Assembly (NCBI RefSeq): GCF_002954775.1
Contig: NZ_PJME01000019.1
Coordinates: 1-64,000, forward strand
Source of the DNA: Streptomyces geranii
Lineage (GTDB): Bacteria > Actinomycetota > Actinomycetes > Streptomycetales > Streptomycetaceae
Direction of reading: 5' to 3'
DNA length: 64,000 nt
The notes below the pieces were generated by a model that saw only the letters and a program-made list of their open reading frames with translations, had not been told where the DNA came from and did not search any database. The translations under genes were made by a program, and so were the position numbers. Shown one piece after another: positions 43,460 through 51,351 of this stretch. Each line of letters begins with the position of its first letter. The stretch's first letter is position 1.

Positions 43460-43747
43460 ATGAGCGATGACTCAGATGACGTACGGGTGTGGATCGATCA
43501 GAAGCTGTGCACCGGGGACGGCCTGTGCACCCAGTACGCGCCCGATGTCTTCGAGTTCGGCGGCGACGGGCTGGCCTACGTCAAGGACGCCGACGGGGAA
43601 CTGCTGATGGCGGAGGGCTCGCAGACCGACGTGCCGGAGAAGCTGCGCCTGGACGTGATCGACGCCGCCGACGGATGCCCGGGCAACTGCATCCACGTGG
43701 TGCGGAGTTCCGACGGGGTCGAGATCGCGGGCCCCGACGCGGCCTGA
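43460..43747 (+). CDS. Single-cluster ferredoxin
   Basis: A 95-residue acidic ferredoxin. Cluster ligands are C17 and C23 (KLCTGDGLC) and C73 in DGCPGNC, with C77 as a fourth Cys. The spacing is that of actinobacterial [3Fe-4S] ferredoxins that serve oxygenases and P450s. The start follows GGAGGAGGAGG. It passes electrons from the reductase at 40562 to the Rieske oxygenase directly downstream. Confidence 0.93.
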   Translation: MSDDSDDVRVWIDQKLCTGDGLCTQYAPDVFEFGGDGLAYVKDADGELLMAEGSQTDVPEKLRLDVIDAADGCPGNCIHVVRSSDGVEIAGPDAA

Positions 43748-43790
43748 CCTCATGAGTGCCTGACGTCATGAGTGCCTGACCTCACGAAGG
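43743..43790. repeat. Three 16-bp tandem repeats at the ferredoxin stop codon
   Basis: CCTGACCTCATGAGTG, CCTGACGTCATGAGTG and CCTGACCTCACGAAGG lie end to end from 43743. The first contains the ferredoxin stop TGA (43745-43747) and the last supplies the AAGGAG ribosome binding site of the oxygenase gene. Confidence 0.85.
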
Positions 43791-43801
43791 AGTGATTTCT
43801 G

Positions 43802-45244
43802 GTGTCTGTGGAAACCGAACCCCGGCTGGAGCGGCGCGTTCCCTGGTTCGAGGGTGATGTACCCCCCGAGAAGGTCCCGGAGAAGTACCGGCTCTCGCGT
43901 GCGTTCGTGCCCAAGGGCCGTTATCTGGACCCCGAGTTCCTCAAACTGGAACTGGAGCGGGTGTTCACGAAGGCCTGGCTGATGGCCTGCCGAGTCGAGG
44001 AACTCCCGGGCGTCGGCTGCTTCGTGGAGTACGAGATCGGCGGTCACTCGATCCTGATCGTGCGGGAGGCCAAGGACTCGATCCGCGCCTACTTCAACGC
44101 GTGCCGGCACCGGGGCACCCGCCTCGCGCGCGGCCGGGGCCGTGTCGGCTCGCTCATCTGCCCCTTCCACGGCTGGCGTTGGAATCTGGACGGCTCGATC
44201 AGGCTGGTCCTCGACCGCGAGGAGTTCGTGCCCCGCTCGGACGACGACCTCGGCCTCGTACAGGTGCGGGCGGAGCAGTGGGGCGGGTTCGTGTTCATCA
44301 ACATGGACCCGGAGGCCAGGCCGCTGCTCGAATACCTCGACCCGATCCCGAGGATCTTCGAGCCGTTCCAGTTCGAGCACATGCGGTACCGGTGGTTCAA
44401 GAGCGTGCTGCTGCCGTGCAACTGGAAGACGGCGCTGGACGGTTTCCTTGAGGCGTACCACGTGGCGGGGACGCATCCGCAGCTCTTCCGGTTCGACAAG
44501 TCGAACACCAACATCGCCTCGCTGAAGGAACTCGAGAACCGGATGTGGGCGCCCACGACGGTCTACGAGCGGCACGCGCACTATTCGAGCGTCGGCCAGA
44601 AGAAGAACGTGGTCGCCGAGAACGCCGCCAAGGACCCGAGCGACCGCGGCAGCACGGAGGCCATCACCGACGAACGGCTCGCCGTCGCGCTCAGCGTGCA
44701 GTACATCGCCGACGACATGCGGGGCCTGGAGAACGAGCGGAGCTGGCGGGCCGCCGAGGCGCTCAAGACGGCGGAGGTGCCGGAGGGTACGACCGCCGGC
44801 CAGCACTACCTCCAGCTGTACCGCGAGCTGTCCCTCGCCGAGGGCTACGACTGGCCGCAGATCACCGCCCAGCAGTGGGCGGAGGCCGGAACGGCGTGGA
44901 ACGTCTTCCCGAACACGATCCTGCTGCCCAACCAGGGCTCGGTGTTCGGCTACCGGGCCCGCCCCAACGGCCTCGACCCGGACAGCTGCCTGTTCGAGAT
45001 CTTCAGCCTCGACCAGGTCCCCGTCGCCGACTACGACAAGAAGCGCGACTTCCAGCCCCAGTTCTTCGAGGACTTCCGCGAGGCCGACCTGGGCGAGATC
45101 TTCACCCAGGACCTGATGAACGCCAAGGAGGTCACCGTAGGCATGCACTCCCCGAGCTTCGACGGCCACCGGCTGAGCGAGGAGCAGGAGATGACGATCT
45201 ACAACCACCACCGGGTCGCGGACCGTTTCCTCTGGGCCGACTGA
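43802..45244 (+). CDS. Rieske non-haem iron oxygenase, large subunit
   Basis: A 480-residue terminal oxygenase of the ring-hydroxylating type. The Rieske [2Fe-2S] ligands are C101/H103 (CRHRG) and C120/H123 (CPFHGW). The mononuclear iron His pair is H220 and H225 in DGFLEAYHVAGTHP. The C-terminal catalytic domain is long and has no separate small subunit gene beside it, so it may be an alpha-only oxygenase. GTG start behind AAGGAG. It likely hydroxylates or demethylates an aromatic or steroid-like ring. Confidence 0.95.
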   Translation: MSVETEPRLERRVPWFEGDVPPEKVPEKYRLSRAFVPKGRYLDPEFLKLELERVFTKAWLMACRVEELPGVGCFVEYEIGGHSILIVREAKDSIRAYFNACRHRGTRLARGRGRVGSLICPFHGWRWNLDGSIRLVLDREEFVPRSDDDLGLVQVRAEQWGGFVFINMDPEARPLLEYLDPIPRIFEPFQFEHMRYRWFKSVLLPCNWKTALDGFLEAYHVAGTHPQLFRFDKSNTNIASLKELENRMWAPTTVYERHAHYSSVGQKKNVVAENAAKDPSDRGSTEAITDERLAVALSVQYIADDMRGLENERSWRAAEALKTAEVPEGTTAGQHYLQLYRELSLAEGYDWPQITAQQWAEAGTAWNVFPNTILLPNQGSVFGYRARPNGLDPDSCLFEIFSLDQVPVADYDKKRDFQPQFFEDFREADLGEIFTQDLMNAKEVTVGMHSPSFDGHRLSEEQEMTIYNHHRVADRFLWAD

Positions 45245-45262
45245 GTCGCATTCTTGGTGGAA

Positions 45263-45303
45263 CGGCTGGGTCCGGCGCGTCACCTCAGCGCCGGACCCAG
45301 CCG
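45263..45303. terminator. 16-bp perfect hairpin shared by convergent genes
   Basis: CGGCTGGGTCCGGCGC (45263-45278) pairs with 45288-45303 around a 9-base loop. The right arm lies inside the last codons of the minus-strand cupin gene, so one structure can terminate both it and the Rieske gene. Confidence 0.8.
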
Positions 45304-45767
45304 ACGTCGTGCCAGTACGTCTGAAGCTCGGTGACCGGCTTCGGCCAGGTCTCGATGTAGGTGACGCCTTCCGGCCCGGCGGTCATCGTGTACGGCGTAC
45401 CGGCGCGACTGAGGAAGAAGTCGCCGGGCCCGACGCGCACGGTCCGCGTCCCGCCCCCCTGGTCCTCGTCCTCGTCGTACTCGATGCTGTACTCGCCCGC
45501 GAGGACGAAGAGCATCTCGTCCATGTTGTGGTGGTGCCGGGGCACGGTGAAGTGGGCTCGTACGCGCAGGGGGTTGCGGTTGAAGCGCGGCATGTCGATC
45601 GGCTTGCTGGTCACCCACATCGCGCCGTCGAAGGTCGCCCGGAAGTCCACCGGCGCGTCGCGCAGCAGACCGCCCGCGTGCCAGAAGTAGCTGGGAAAGT
45701 GTTGCTGGTCGAGGTCCATCGGGAGCCAGTCCGAGTCGGCCACCAGATCATCGAAAACAAGTGTCAT
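45285..45767 (-). CDS. Cupin-domain protein A
   Basis: A 160-residue single cupin. Motif 1 is FTVPRHHHNMDEMLFVLAG (HxH and Glu metal ligands). Motif 2, GPGDFFLSRAGTPYTM, has the Pro-x-Gly turn region but no His, so the metal site has three ligands at most. It is 40-50 percent similar by eye to the divergent cupin at 45867. ATG at 45767. It may be a dioxygenase, isomerase or sensor for the pathway intermediate. Confidence 0.85.
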   Translation of the reverse strand: MTLVFDDLVADSDWLPMDLDQQHFPSYFWHAGGLLRDAPVDFRATFDGAMWVTSKPIDMPRFNRNPLRVRAHFTVPRHHHNMDEMLFVLAGEYSIEYDEDEDQGGGTRTVRVGPGDFFLSRAGTPYTMTAGPEGVTYIETWPKPVTELQTYWHDVGWVRR

Positions 45768-45810
45768 GCGGCAACCGTAGGCACGGCCGCGGACGCTGTC
45801 GTCGCCCTGT

Positions 45811-45832
45811 TCCGTCCAATGGGACTGACGGA
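45811..45832. promoter_or_regulatory. Dyad in the shared promoter of two cupin genes
   Basis: TCCGTC-N10-GACGGA lies midway in the 99-bp space between the divergent cupin genes. It could be the operator of the nearby IclR regulator. Confidence 0.4.
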
Positions 45833-45866
45833 TGACACCCCTGACGCAGGTCCCCAGAATCGATTC

Positions 45867-46370
45867 ATGGCAATCGAATTCTTCAGTCTGCTGTCCGACG
45901 ACGAGGGTGGGGACGACGGGAGCGGGGGCGGTGGCGGGGGCGGTGGTTGGATCGACCTGCCGGTCGACCAGTCCGCCCCCACCTACCTCTGGGCCGAGGG
46001 CGGCCTCCTGGCCGACGCCCCGGTCGACATGGCGAAGACCTTCGAGGGCAACATGTGGTTCGCGACCAGGGTCGACGGCTCGTTCAACCTCAACGGCCTG
46101 CGCTGCGCCCCGAACTTCGCGGTGCCCCGCCACCACCACAACCTCGACGAGCTGATCATCGTCTTCGCCGGCAGCTTCCACGTGACGTGGGGCAAGGACG
46201 GCGAGGAGGGCAGCAGGACGGTCGGGCCGGGCGAGTTCTGGATCAGCACGGCCGGCACGCCGTACCTGATGACGGCGGGTCCGGAGGGCGTGACGTACGT
46301 GGAGACGTGGCCGGAACCGATGGAGAAGCTGCTGACGTACTGGCACGACGAGGGCTGGATCCACAGCTGA
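45867..46370 (+). CDS. Cupin-domain protein B
   Basis: A 167-residue cupin paralogous to the one at 45285: shared LLADAPVDM, AVPRHHHNLDELIIVFAG, SRTVGPGEFWISTAGTPYLMTAGPEGVTY and ETW near the end. It also lacks the motif 2 His. It differs by an acidic N-terminus and a run of eight Gly (about 21-28). The two genes face away from each other and so share one regulatory region, consistent with an old tandem inversion or duplication. Confidence 0.85.
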   Translation: MAIEFFSLLSDDEGGDDGSGGGGGGGGWIDLPVDQSAPTYLWAEGGLLADAPVDMAKTFEGNMWFATRVDGSFNLNGLRCAPNFAVPRHHHNLDELIIVFAGSFHVTWGKDGEEGSRTVGPGEFWISTAGTPYLMTAGPEGVTYVETWPEPMEKLLTYWHDEGWIHS

Positions 46371-46425
46371 AGGTCTGTTGGAGGCCTGTTGGAGGTGTGT
46401 TGAAGGCCTGTCGGAGGTCTGTCAC
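46371..46425. repeat. Five 11-bp tandem repeats immediately after the cupin B stop
   Basis: Units AGGTCTGTTGG, AGGCCTGTTGG, AGGTGTGTTGA, AGGCCTGTCGG and AGGTCTGTCAC begin at the first base after the TGA and run into the stop codon of the convergent IclR gene (46422). Confidence 0.85.
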
Positions 46426-47294
46426 ATCCGGATGCCGGCGCTCCCGATCCTGAAGCTGGCGTTCCAGATGGCGGCGGCCGTACCGCGCACGGCATCGGAC
46501 GCCATCCGCCACCTCATCCGACCGGCGGACCCGGTGACGGACACCGCCCCGATCGCGCGCCCCGCGCTGCGGATCGGGGCGGCGACACAGACGAGTTCCT
46601 CGTACGCCTCACTACGGTCGAACGCGACGCCGACCTTACGAATCTGGTCCAACTCGGTCCACAGGGCGAAGGGTTCGGTGATGGTGTTCGCCGTTCTCCT
46701 GGGCATCTCCGAGGAGACGACCGCGCGCATGGCCTCGCCGTCGAAGGCGGCCATGGCCTTGCCGAGCGCGGTGCAGTAGGCGGGCTGGCGTCCACCGCGC
46801 CGGGTGGGCAGCCGGACCGGGCCCACGACGATACGTTCGAGATACACGACCTCGGTCCCGTCGAGGATGCCGAGTTGCACGGACATCCCGGTCTTGGCGG
46901 CGAGGGCCTGCAGATGCGGGAAGGCGGCCTCCTGCAGCCTGTTCCCCTCGACGGCGAGTCCCCCCAGCTCGAACAGCCGCATACCGACCCGGTAGCCGCC
47001 CGGATCACGCTCAAGCCAGCCGACCTGGCAGAGCTGGTCGGCCAGCCGGTGCAGGGTCGACTTGGGCAGCGAGGTGCGCTCACTGAGATCACCGAGCCCG
47101 AGCACCTGCTGACCGCCGTTGAAGGCGTCCATGATGGTGGCGACCCGCCCAAGAACGGTCCGCTCCGGGCTGCGCCGCTCGCCGACTTCCTCGTCGTGGC
47201 CGCCGGTTCCCATCGAGAGGACGCATTCACGCGGAGGCTCGCTGACGGCTCCCACCGACGCCACCGACACCCCACGCCCCGAACTCCACGCCAT
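46422..47294 (-). CDS. IclR-family transcriptional regulator
   Basis: A 290-residue regulator. The winged helix is VLGRVATIMDAFNGGQQVLGLGDLSERTSLPKSTLHRLADQL; the effector domain has LEGxD-like stretches LDGTEVVYLERIVVG, PAYCTALGKAMAAF and the C-terminal AVSVTGSAGRM. The first 45 residues are a variable extension. ATG 47294 has AGGAAGG upstream; an internal Met at residue 28 is possible. As the only regulator in the 38.4-47.3 kb island it is the best candidate to control the Rieske and cupin genes in response to the substrate. Confidence 0.93.
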   Translation of the reverse strand: MAWSSGRGVSVASVGAVSEPPRECVLSMGTGGHDEEVGERRSPERTVLGRVATIMDAFNGGQQVLGLGDLSERTSLPKSTLHRLADQLCQVGWLERDPGGYRVGMRLFELGGLAVEGNRLQEAAFPHLQALAAKTGMSVQLGILDGTEVVYLERIVVGPVRLPTRRGGRQPAYCTALGKAMAAFDGEAMRAVVSSEMPRRTANTITEPFALWTELDQIRKVGVAFDRSEAYEELVCVAAPIRSAGRAIGAVSVTGSAGRMRWRMASDAVRGTAAAIWNASFRIGSAGIRM

Positions 47295-47469
47295 GGCTGC
47301 CACCTTCCTGTTCAGGGCACCATTGCCCTCCTCAATTCCGCCACGTAATGGACGAATTGCCAGGCCACACCATGTTCATCACCTAATGAGTATCCTCTAA
47401 TCAGAATCGCCCTGACGGTGTGCGTGCGTCAAGGGTCGTGCGCGTCCTGGCGGGGGCGGGGTCGACGGG

Positions 47470-47685
47470 GTGGAGGTTGTCCCCATCGCCGACTTCAACG
47501 CGCTGGAGGATGCGGCCGACGAACTGCCGGCGCGCGAGGCCGAAGTCGTTCTGGCCGAGAACGGCCCCATCGTGACCATGGCTGACCTGCTTGCCGACCT
47601 GTTCACTGAGCGTGGTGAGGGCGCGGCGACGGTGATCGCGCAGCTTGGGAAGGCGCCGCGATCTTCCACGAACTCATCCGCCTGA
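47470..47685 (+). pseudogene. Antitoxin-like fragment
   Basis: A 71-codon frame from GTG 47470 with the helix EVVPIADFNALEDAADELPAREAEVVLAE and ADLLADLFTERGE. It resembles the C-terminal part of a Phd/RelB-type antitoxin. It lacks a proper start and ribosome binding site. The next frame reads AAIFHELIRLTSEDA after the stop, so a frameshift or fusion is likely. No toxin gene adjoins it. Confidence 0.35.
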
Positions 47686-47998
47686 CGTCCGAGGACGCCG
47701 ACCCCTCGCCGCGGCCGTCTGGGCCCTGTGCGCCACCAGCTTCGAACATGCGATATGCGCGGCAGGCCGCCCTTGTTTCCCGGCGGCAGGGGTCTCTTGC
47801 GATGCATGCAGGACCGGGGCCCGCGGTTCGCCGGCGCGGTAGCCAGATATGCACATAAAGAGAAAATTTAGCAAAGCGCATCAAAAGAGACCGCGTGCAG
47901 AGGTCGGCCGACGGTTCCGGCTCGTCGTCCGCTCATGGCCTTTCCCGTGCTGCACCTCACGTTTCCCGGATCCTTCTCGAATCGCCGGCCGTGACGAC
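47686..47998. other. Non-coding stretch with an AT-rich patch
   Basis: No supported gene. Bases 47845-47885 are strikingly AT-rich (ATGCACATAAAGAG, AAAATTTAGCAAAGC) compared with all surrounding DNA, which suggests recent acquisition or degeneration. Confidence 0.5.
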
Positions 47999-48027
47999 TT
48001 GCCATCGACCGGCGACCGCCATATGGT
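47999..48027 (+). promoter_or_regulatory. Promoter of the short-chain dehydrogenase gene
   Basis: TTGCCA (47999-48004), a 17-bp spacer and TATGGT (48022-48027) make a vegetative-type promoter. The operator at 48029-48055 begins two bases after the -10 box. Confidence 0.6.
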
Positions 48028-48028
48028 C

Positions 48029-48055
48029 GTACGAACGTAAGACATACGGACGTAC
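48029..48055. promoter_or_regulatory. 27-bp bipartite palindromic operator
   Basis: The sequence is GTACG-N2-CGTA-N5-TACG-N2-CGTAC, perfectly symmetric at all 18 named bases. Two nested half-site pairs of this kind are typical of TetR-family operators. It covers the expected transcription start of the SDR gene, so binding should repress. The TetR gene at 50156 is the likely regulator. Confidence 0.7.
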
Positions 48056-48076
48056 TTCAAAACAAGGGAGCTCGTG

Positions 48077-48892
48077 ATGGCGGCAACTCGACCGGTGGCG
48101 CTTGTGACAGGTGCCTCATCGGGGATCGGCAAGGAGACGGCCCGCGCCTTCGTCGCGGCGGGTTTCGAGGTGATCGGAACCGGCCGCAGGGCCTCCGGGC
48201 TCACCCCGCCCGCCGGTGTGACGTACCTCGATCTCGACGTCGGCAGTGACGGCTCGGCCACCGCCGCGGTCGCGGAGGTGATCGAACGGTTCGGACGCAT
48301 CGACGTCCTGGTCAACAACGCGGGCATCGGCTCGGCGGGCGCCGTCGAGGAGAACTCCGTCGCCCAGGCCCAGAACGTCCTGAACATCAACGTCCTCGGT
48401 GTCATCCGTATGACCAAGGCCGTCCTGCCGCACATGCGTGCCCAGGGTGGCGGACGCGTCATCAACATCTCGTCCGTCCTCGGGGTCGCCCCCCAGCCCT
48501 TCATGGCCCTCTACGTCGCCGCGAAACACGCCATCGAGGGCTACTCGGAGTCGCTGGACCACGAGGTCCGCGAGTACGGCGTTCGGGTCCTCCTCGTCCA
48601 GCCCGCCTACACCAGGACCAGCTTCGACACCAACGCCGCGCAGCCCGACACCCCGCTGGCCCTGTACGCGGAGCGGCGGCGCGTCTTCGACGAGGTGATG
48701 GCGCAGGCGATGAAGGACGGCGACGACCCCGCCGTCGTCGCCAAGGTGATCGTCACCGCGGCCACCGACAAGAAGCCGAAGCTGCGCTACACCGCCGGCC
48801 CGCTGGCCTCACGCGTCACCACGGCGCGCCGCCTCGTCCCCGCCGGAGTGTTCGACAAGCAGATCCGCAAGAACAACCGCCTGCCCGACTGA
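48077..48892 (+). CDS. Short-chain dehydrogenase/reductase
   Basis: A 271-residue classical SDR. VALVTGASSGIGKETA, GTGRRASG, NNAGIGSAGAVEE, Ser in NISSVLG and YVAAK give a complete active site. The C-terminal KPKLRYTAGPLASRVTTARRLVP is typical of the oxidoreductases that sit beside TetR regulators. ATG 48077 lies seven bases after AAGGGAG; a GTG one codon earlier is possible. Expression is probably controlled through the palindrome upstream. Confidence 0.93.
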   Translation: MAATRPVALVTGASSGIGKETARAFVAAGFEVIGTGRRASGLTPPAGVTYLDLDVGSDGSATAAVAEVIERFGRIDVLVNNAGIGSAGAVEENSVAQAQNVLNINVLGVIRMTKAVLPHMRAQGGGRVINISSVLGVAPQPFMALYVAAKHAIEGYSESLDHEVREYGVRVLLVQPAYTRTSFDTNAAQPDTPLALYAERRRVFDEVMAQAMKDGDDPAVVAKVIVTAATDKKPKLRYTAGPLASRVTTARRLVPAGVFDKQIRKNNRLPD

Positions 48893-49018
48893 CATCCCGG
48901 TCCGGCTTCAAAGGCGCCGATTCCACCCGGATGTCTCCGCCGTGCGCGACGTCACTGACATCCCTGATGTCCCCGCAAGTCCATCGATCAGTCACTCGTT
49001 GAATCACCGAGGAGAGTC

Positions 49019-50101
49019 ATGCAGCAGCAGCACCAGCAAACGGCCCGGCGCAGTGCATCGCGCGCTCGGCGTTTCCTGAAGAGGAACGTCGGCATCGCGC
49101 TGGCGGTCACCGCGACGGCTGCCGTCCTGGTGTCGGCGCCGTCCGCGTCCGCGTGGACGGGCCACTCGAACCGCGGATCCGTTGTCACCGACGTCCGGAC
49201 CGCGGCGACGTTCGACTTCGCCGCCGGCGAGATCCCGGAGAACATCACCGTGAACCCCGACGGCTCGGTGACCCTGTCCTTGCTCGGCAGCTGCGCGGTG
49301 TGCGAGCGCACCCACGGGCCGCAGCTGATGCGTATCTCCGTGTCCGGAGAGCGCACGGTGCTGGCCGGCGGGCAGGTGGGCGAGGCGATCAGCGGCAACA
49401 CCCGCGGCAGTGACGGCAGCGTCTACTACAGCGTGTGGGCCCCGGGCAACGCGGCCAGGAACGGCGTGTACACGCTGGGTGCGGACGGTACTCCGCGGCG
49501 GATCGCCGCTCTGCCGGCCGACGCGGGCCCCAACGGGCTGGCCATCGATACGGCCGGACGCACCCTCTATATCGCGGACAGCCTCAAGGGCGTCATCTGG
49601 TCCGTTCCCGTCTCGGGCGGATCACCGACCCCGTGGCTGACCGACGCCGCTCTCGCGCCGGTACCCACCGAAGCCCTGCCGATCGGCGCCAACGGGCTCA
49701 GGTTCCACAACGGCGCCCTGTGGGCCACCAACTTCAACAAGGGCACCCTGCTGCGGATCCCGGTCACCGCCACCGGCACGGCAGGCCCCATCCGACAGGT
49801 CACCGGCGGCCTGCCCAACATCGACGACATCAGCTTCCTCACCCCCCACTCCGACGTCGTGTTCGCGGCGCAGAACGGCTCCTCCTCGAACAACGGCCCC
49901 GACAGGGTCGTGGTCATCTACCCCAACGGCACCTACAAGCCCGTCATGACCAGCGCGGACGGTCTCGCCTCGCCCTCCGCGACCGCGGTCCGCGGCAACA
50001 AGCTGTACATCACCGACGGCGGAGTCCCCGAGCCCCACGACCCGAAACTGCAGACCGCCAGGATCAACTTCCCCGCTCTCCTCGCAGGCGCGGCCCACTG
50101 A
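49019..50101 (+). CDS. Secreted SMP-30/NHL-like beta-propeller protein
   Basis: A 360-residue exported protein. The signal peptide has a twin-Arg-poor basic start and GIALAVTATAAVLVSAPSASA. The mature part is a six-bladed propeller: ENITVNPDGSVTLSL, GPNGLAIDTAGRTLYIAD, IGANGLRFHNGALWATNFNKG and NIDDISFLT. Metal and substrate residues are like those of gluconolactonase/SMP-30 enzymes. GAGGAGAG precedes the ATG. It lies between the SDR and TetR genes on one strand and may hydrolyse an extracellular lactone. Confidence 0.85.
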   Translation: MQQQHQQTARRSASRARRFLKRNVGIALAVTATAAVLVSAPSASAWTGHSNRGSVVTDVRTAATFDFAAGEIPENITVNPDGSVTLSLLGSCAVCERTHGPQLMRISVSGERTVLAGGQVGEAISGNTRGSDGSVYYSVWAPGNAARNGVYTLGADGTPRRIAALPADAGPNGLAIDTAGRTLYIADSLKGVIWSVPVSGGSPTPWLTDAALAPVPTEALPIGANGLRFHNGALWATNFNKGTLLRIPVTATGTAGPIRQVTGGLPNIDDISFLTPHSDVVFAAQNGSSSNNGPDRVVVIYPNGTYKPVMTSADGLASPSATAVRGNKLYITDGGVPEPHDPKLQTARINFPALLAGAAH

Positions 50102-50155
50102 CCCGACCAGCACGGCAGCCGGGGCACAAACCCGGCTGCCATGGAGGAACACATC

Positions 50156-50743
50156 GTGCGGTACACGAAAGAACACAAGCAGGAGACACGGCAGCGGATC
50201 ATCGCGACGGCCGGCCGCCGACTCAAGCGCAACGGCATCGACGGCTCCGGCGTCGCCACGCTCATGAAGGACGCGGGCCTGACCAACGGCACCTTCTACG
50301 CCTACTTCCCCTCCAAGGACGAACTCGTCGCCACCGCGGTCGCCGACCAGATGCGCGCCCAGCACGAGAGCATCGTCGCGCAGGCGGCACCCGGCCGGGC
50401 CGGACTCGAACAGATCGTGCGCTGGTACTTCTCCCCCGAGCAGCGCGACAACATCGAGGACGGCTGCCCCAACGCCGCCCTGCTCGACGAGATCGCACGC
50501 TCCACGGATCCCACCCGGCAGGCCTATACCGACGGCGCGCTGGTCCTCATCGACGGCTTCGCCGCCCGCCTGGCACCCCACGATCCACCATCGGCACGTC
50601 TGCGGGCACTGGGCCTCCTCGGCATGATGGCCGGGACGCTGCAGCTCTCCCGTGCCCTGACCGACCGGCGGCTCGCCGACCAACTCCTCGAACAGGGCGT
50701 GCGCAACGCCCTCGCACTGCTGGATGTCGAGCAGCACAACTGA
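50156..50743 (+). CDS. TetR-family transcriptional regulator
   Basis: A 195-residue regulator. The N-terminal helix-turn-helix is RQRIIATAGRRLKRNGIDGSGVATLMKDAGLTNGTFYAYFPSKDEL. The C-terminal domain contains NIEDGCPNAALLDEIARS, seen in the TetR_C_6-like group. The GTG at 50156 follows GGAGGAACA; an ATG five codons upstream overlaps that site and is less likely. It is the natural candidate to bind the 48029-48055 operator. Confidence 0.93.
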   Translation: MRYTKEHKQETRQRIIATAGRRLKRNGIDGSGVATLMKDAGLTNGTFYAYFPSKDELVATAVADQMRAQHESIVAQAAPGRAGLEQIVRWYFSPEQRDNIEDGCPNAALLDEIARSTDPTRQAYTDGALVLIDGFAARLAPHDPPSARLRALGLLGMMAGTLQLSRALTDRRLADQLLEQGVRNALALLDVEQHN

Positions 50744-50781
50744 GACGCCATCCGCGTACCGATCAGCAGCTGGTTCGGTCG

Positions 50782-50858
50782 AACGAGGTCGGCGGCTCCC
50801 TCGAAACCGCATCCGCTTCGCCGTCGAGGTCGCCCGCGCCGTGGCAGACGAGATCGGC
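50782..50858 (+). pseudogene. Remnant of an Old Yellow Enzyme-type reductase
   Basis: One frame gives NEVGGSLE and, after a single missing base (GAAACC for the expected GAGAACC), the next gives NRIRFAVEVARAVADEIG. Together they reproduce the conserved YGGS-x-ENR-x-RF segment of FMN-dependent alkene reductases. Nothing upstream or downstream continues the protein, so this is a short decayed fragment. Confidence 0.5.
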
Positions 50859-50950
50859 CACGCCGACCACTCCACTAACACCGCTGACAAACCCTGGCGA
50901 GACTGGTCCTGGCGGGCCGGTATACCCAAATAGCGCCATGGAGGTGCTAA

Positions 50951-51181
50951 ATGTCTTACCGCGCTGCTGTTGAACTGAGCCCGGAAGCGATCGCATTCGT
51001 GGACTCGCTGGCCACAGGCCAGAATCCCCCGTCCGAGCTGGATGCGGCGCGCATCCAGGCGGAGCAGGTCCATCTCGCGACCACAAGAAAGATGGCTCGA
51101 CGCTCGGGGCCGAACACGAACAGCATCCGAATGCTGACCGTCCCGCCGTTGCGTGGACGCAGTTCCCGCATGCTGCGGTAA
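50951..51181 (+). pseudogene. 5' fragment of an alpha/beta hydrolase-like gene
   Basis: An intact GGAGG ribosome binding site and ATG open a frame whose first 45 residues (LSPEAIAFVDSLATGQNPPS then ELDAARIQAEQ) resemble the N-terminal helices of Aes-type alpha/beta hydrolases. From about 51085 the sequence is antisense to a toxin-like gene, so the reading frame beyond that is meaningless. The join looks like a rearrangement point. Confidence 0.4.
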
Positions 51182-51351
51182 CGGCTTCTTTCGATCGCGC
51201 CGACAGTCGGGCGGCGCAGCGCTGGACCCACCATTTGGAGCCGTTCCAGTGCGGCTATCACGTGTAGATGACTGTCCGGGTCTTCTTTCGCGAGCGTCTT
51301 GATCCAGTCCAGTGCATCTTCGAAGAACCTCAGCTCATAGGGTCCGGCCAC
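50956..51351 (-). pseudogene. 3'-truncated RelE/HigB-like toxin
   Basis: About 90 residues match the phage-derived Gp49/HigB type: YELRFFEDALDWIKTLAKED, HVIAALERLQMVGPALRRP, SRYRSMRELRPRNGGTVSIRMLFVFGPERRAIFLVV. The family's C-terminal KKxxxTPxxEI-like part is missing; after residue about 91 the frame runs into the antisense of the hydrolase fragment. GTG start at 51351. No HTH antitoxin gene adjoins it. Confidence 0.6.
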
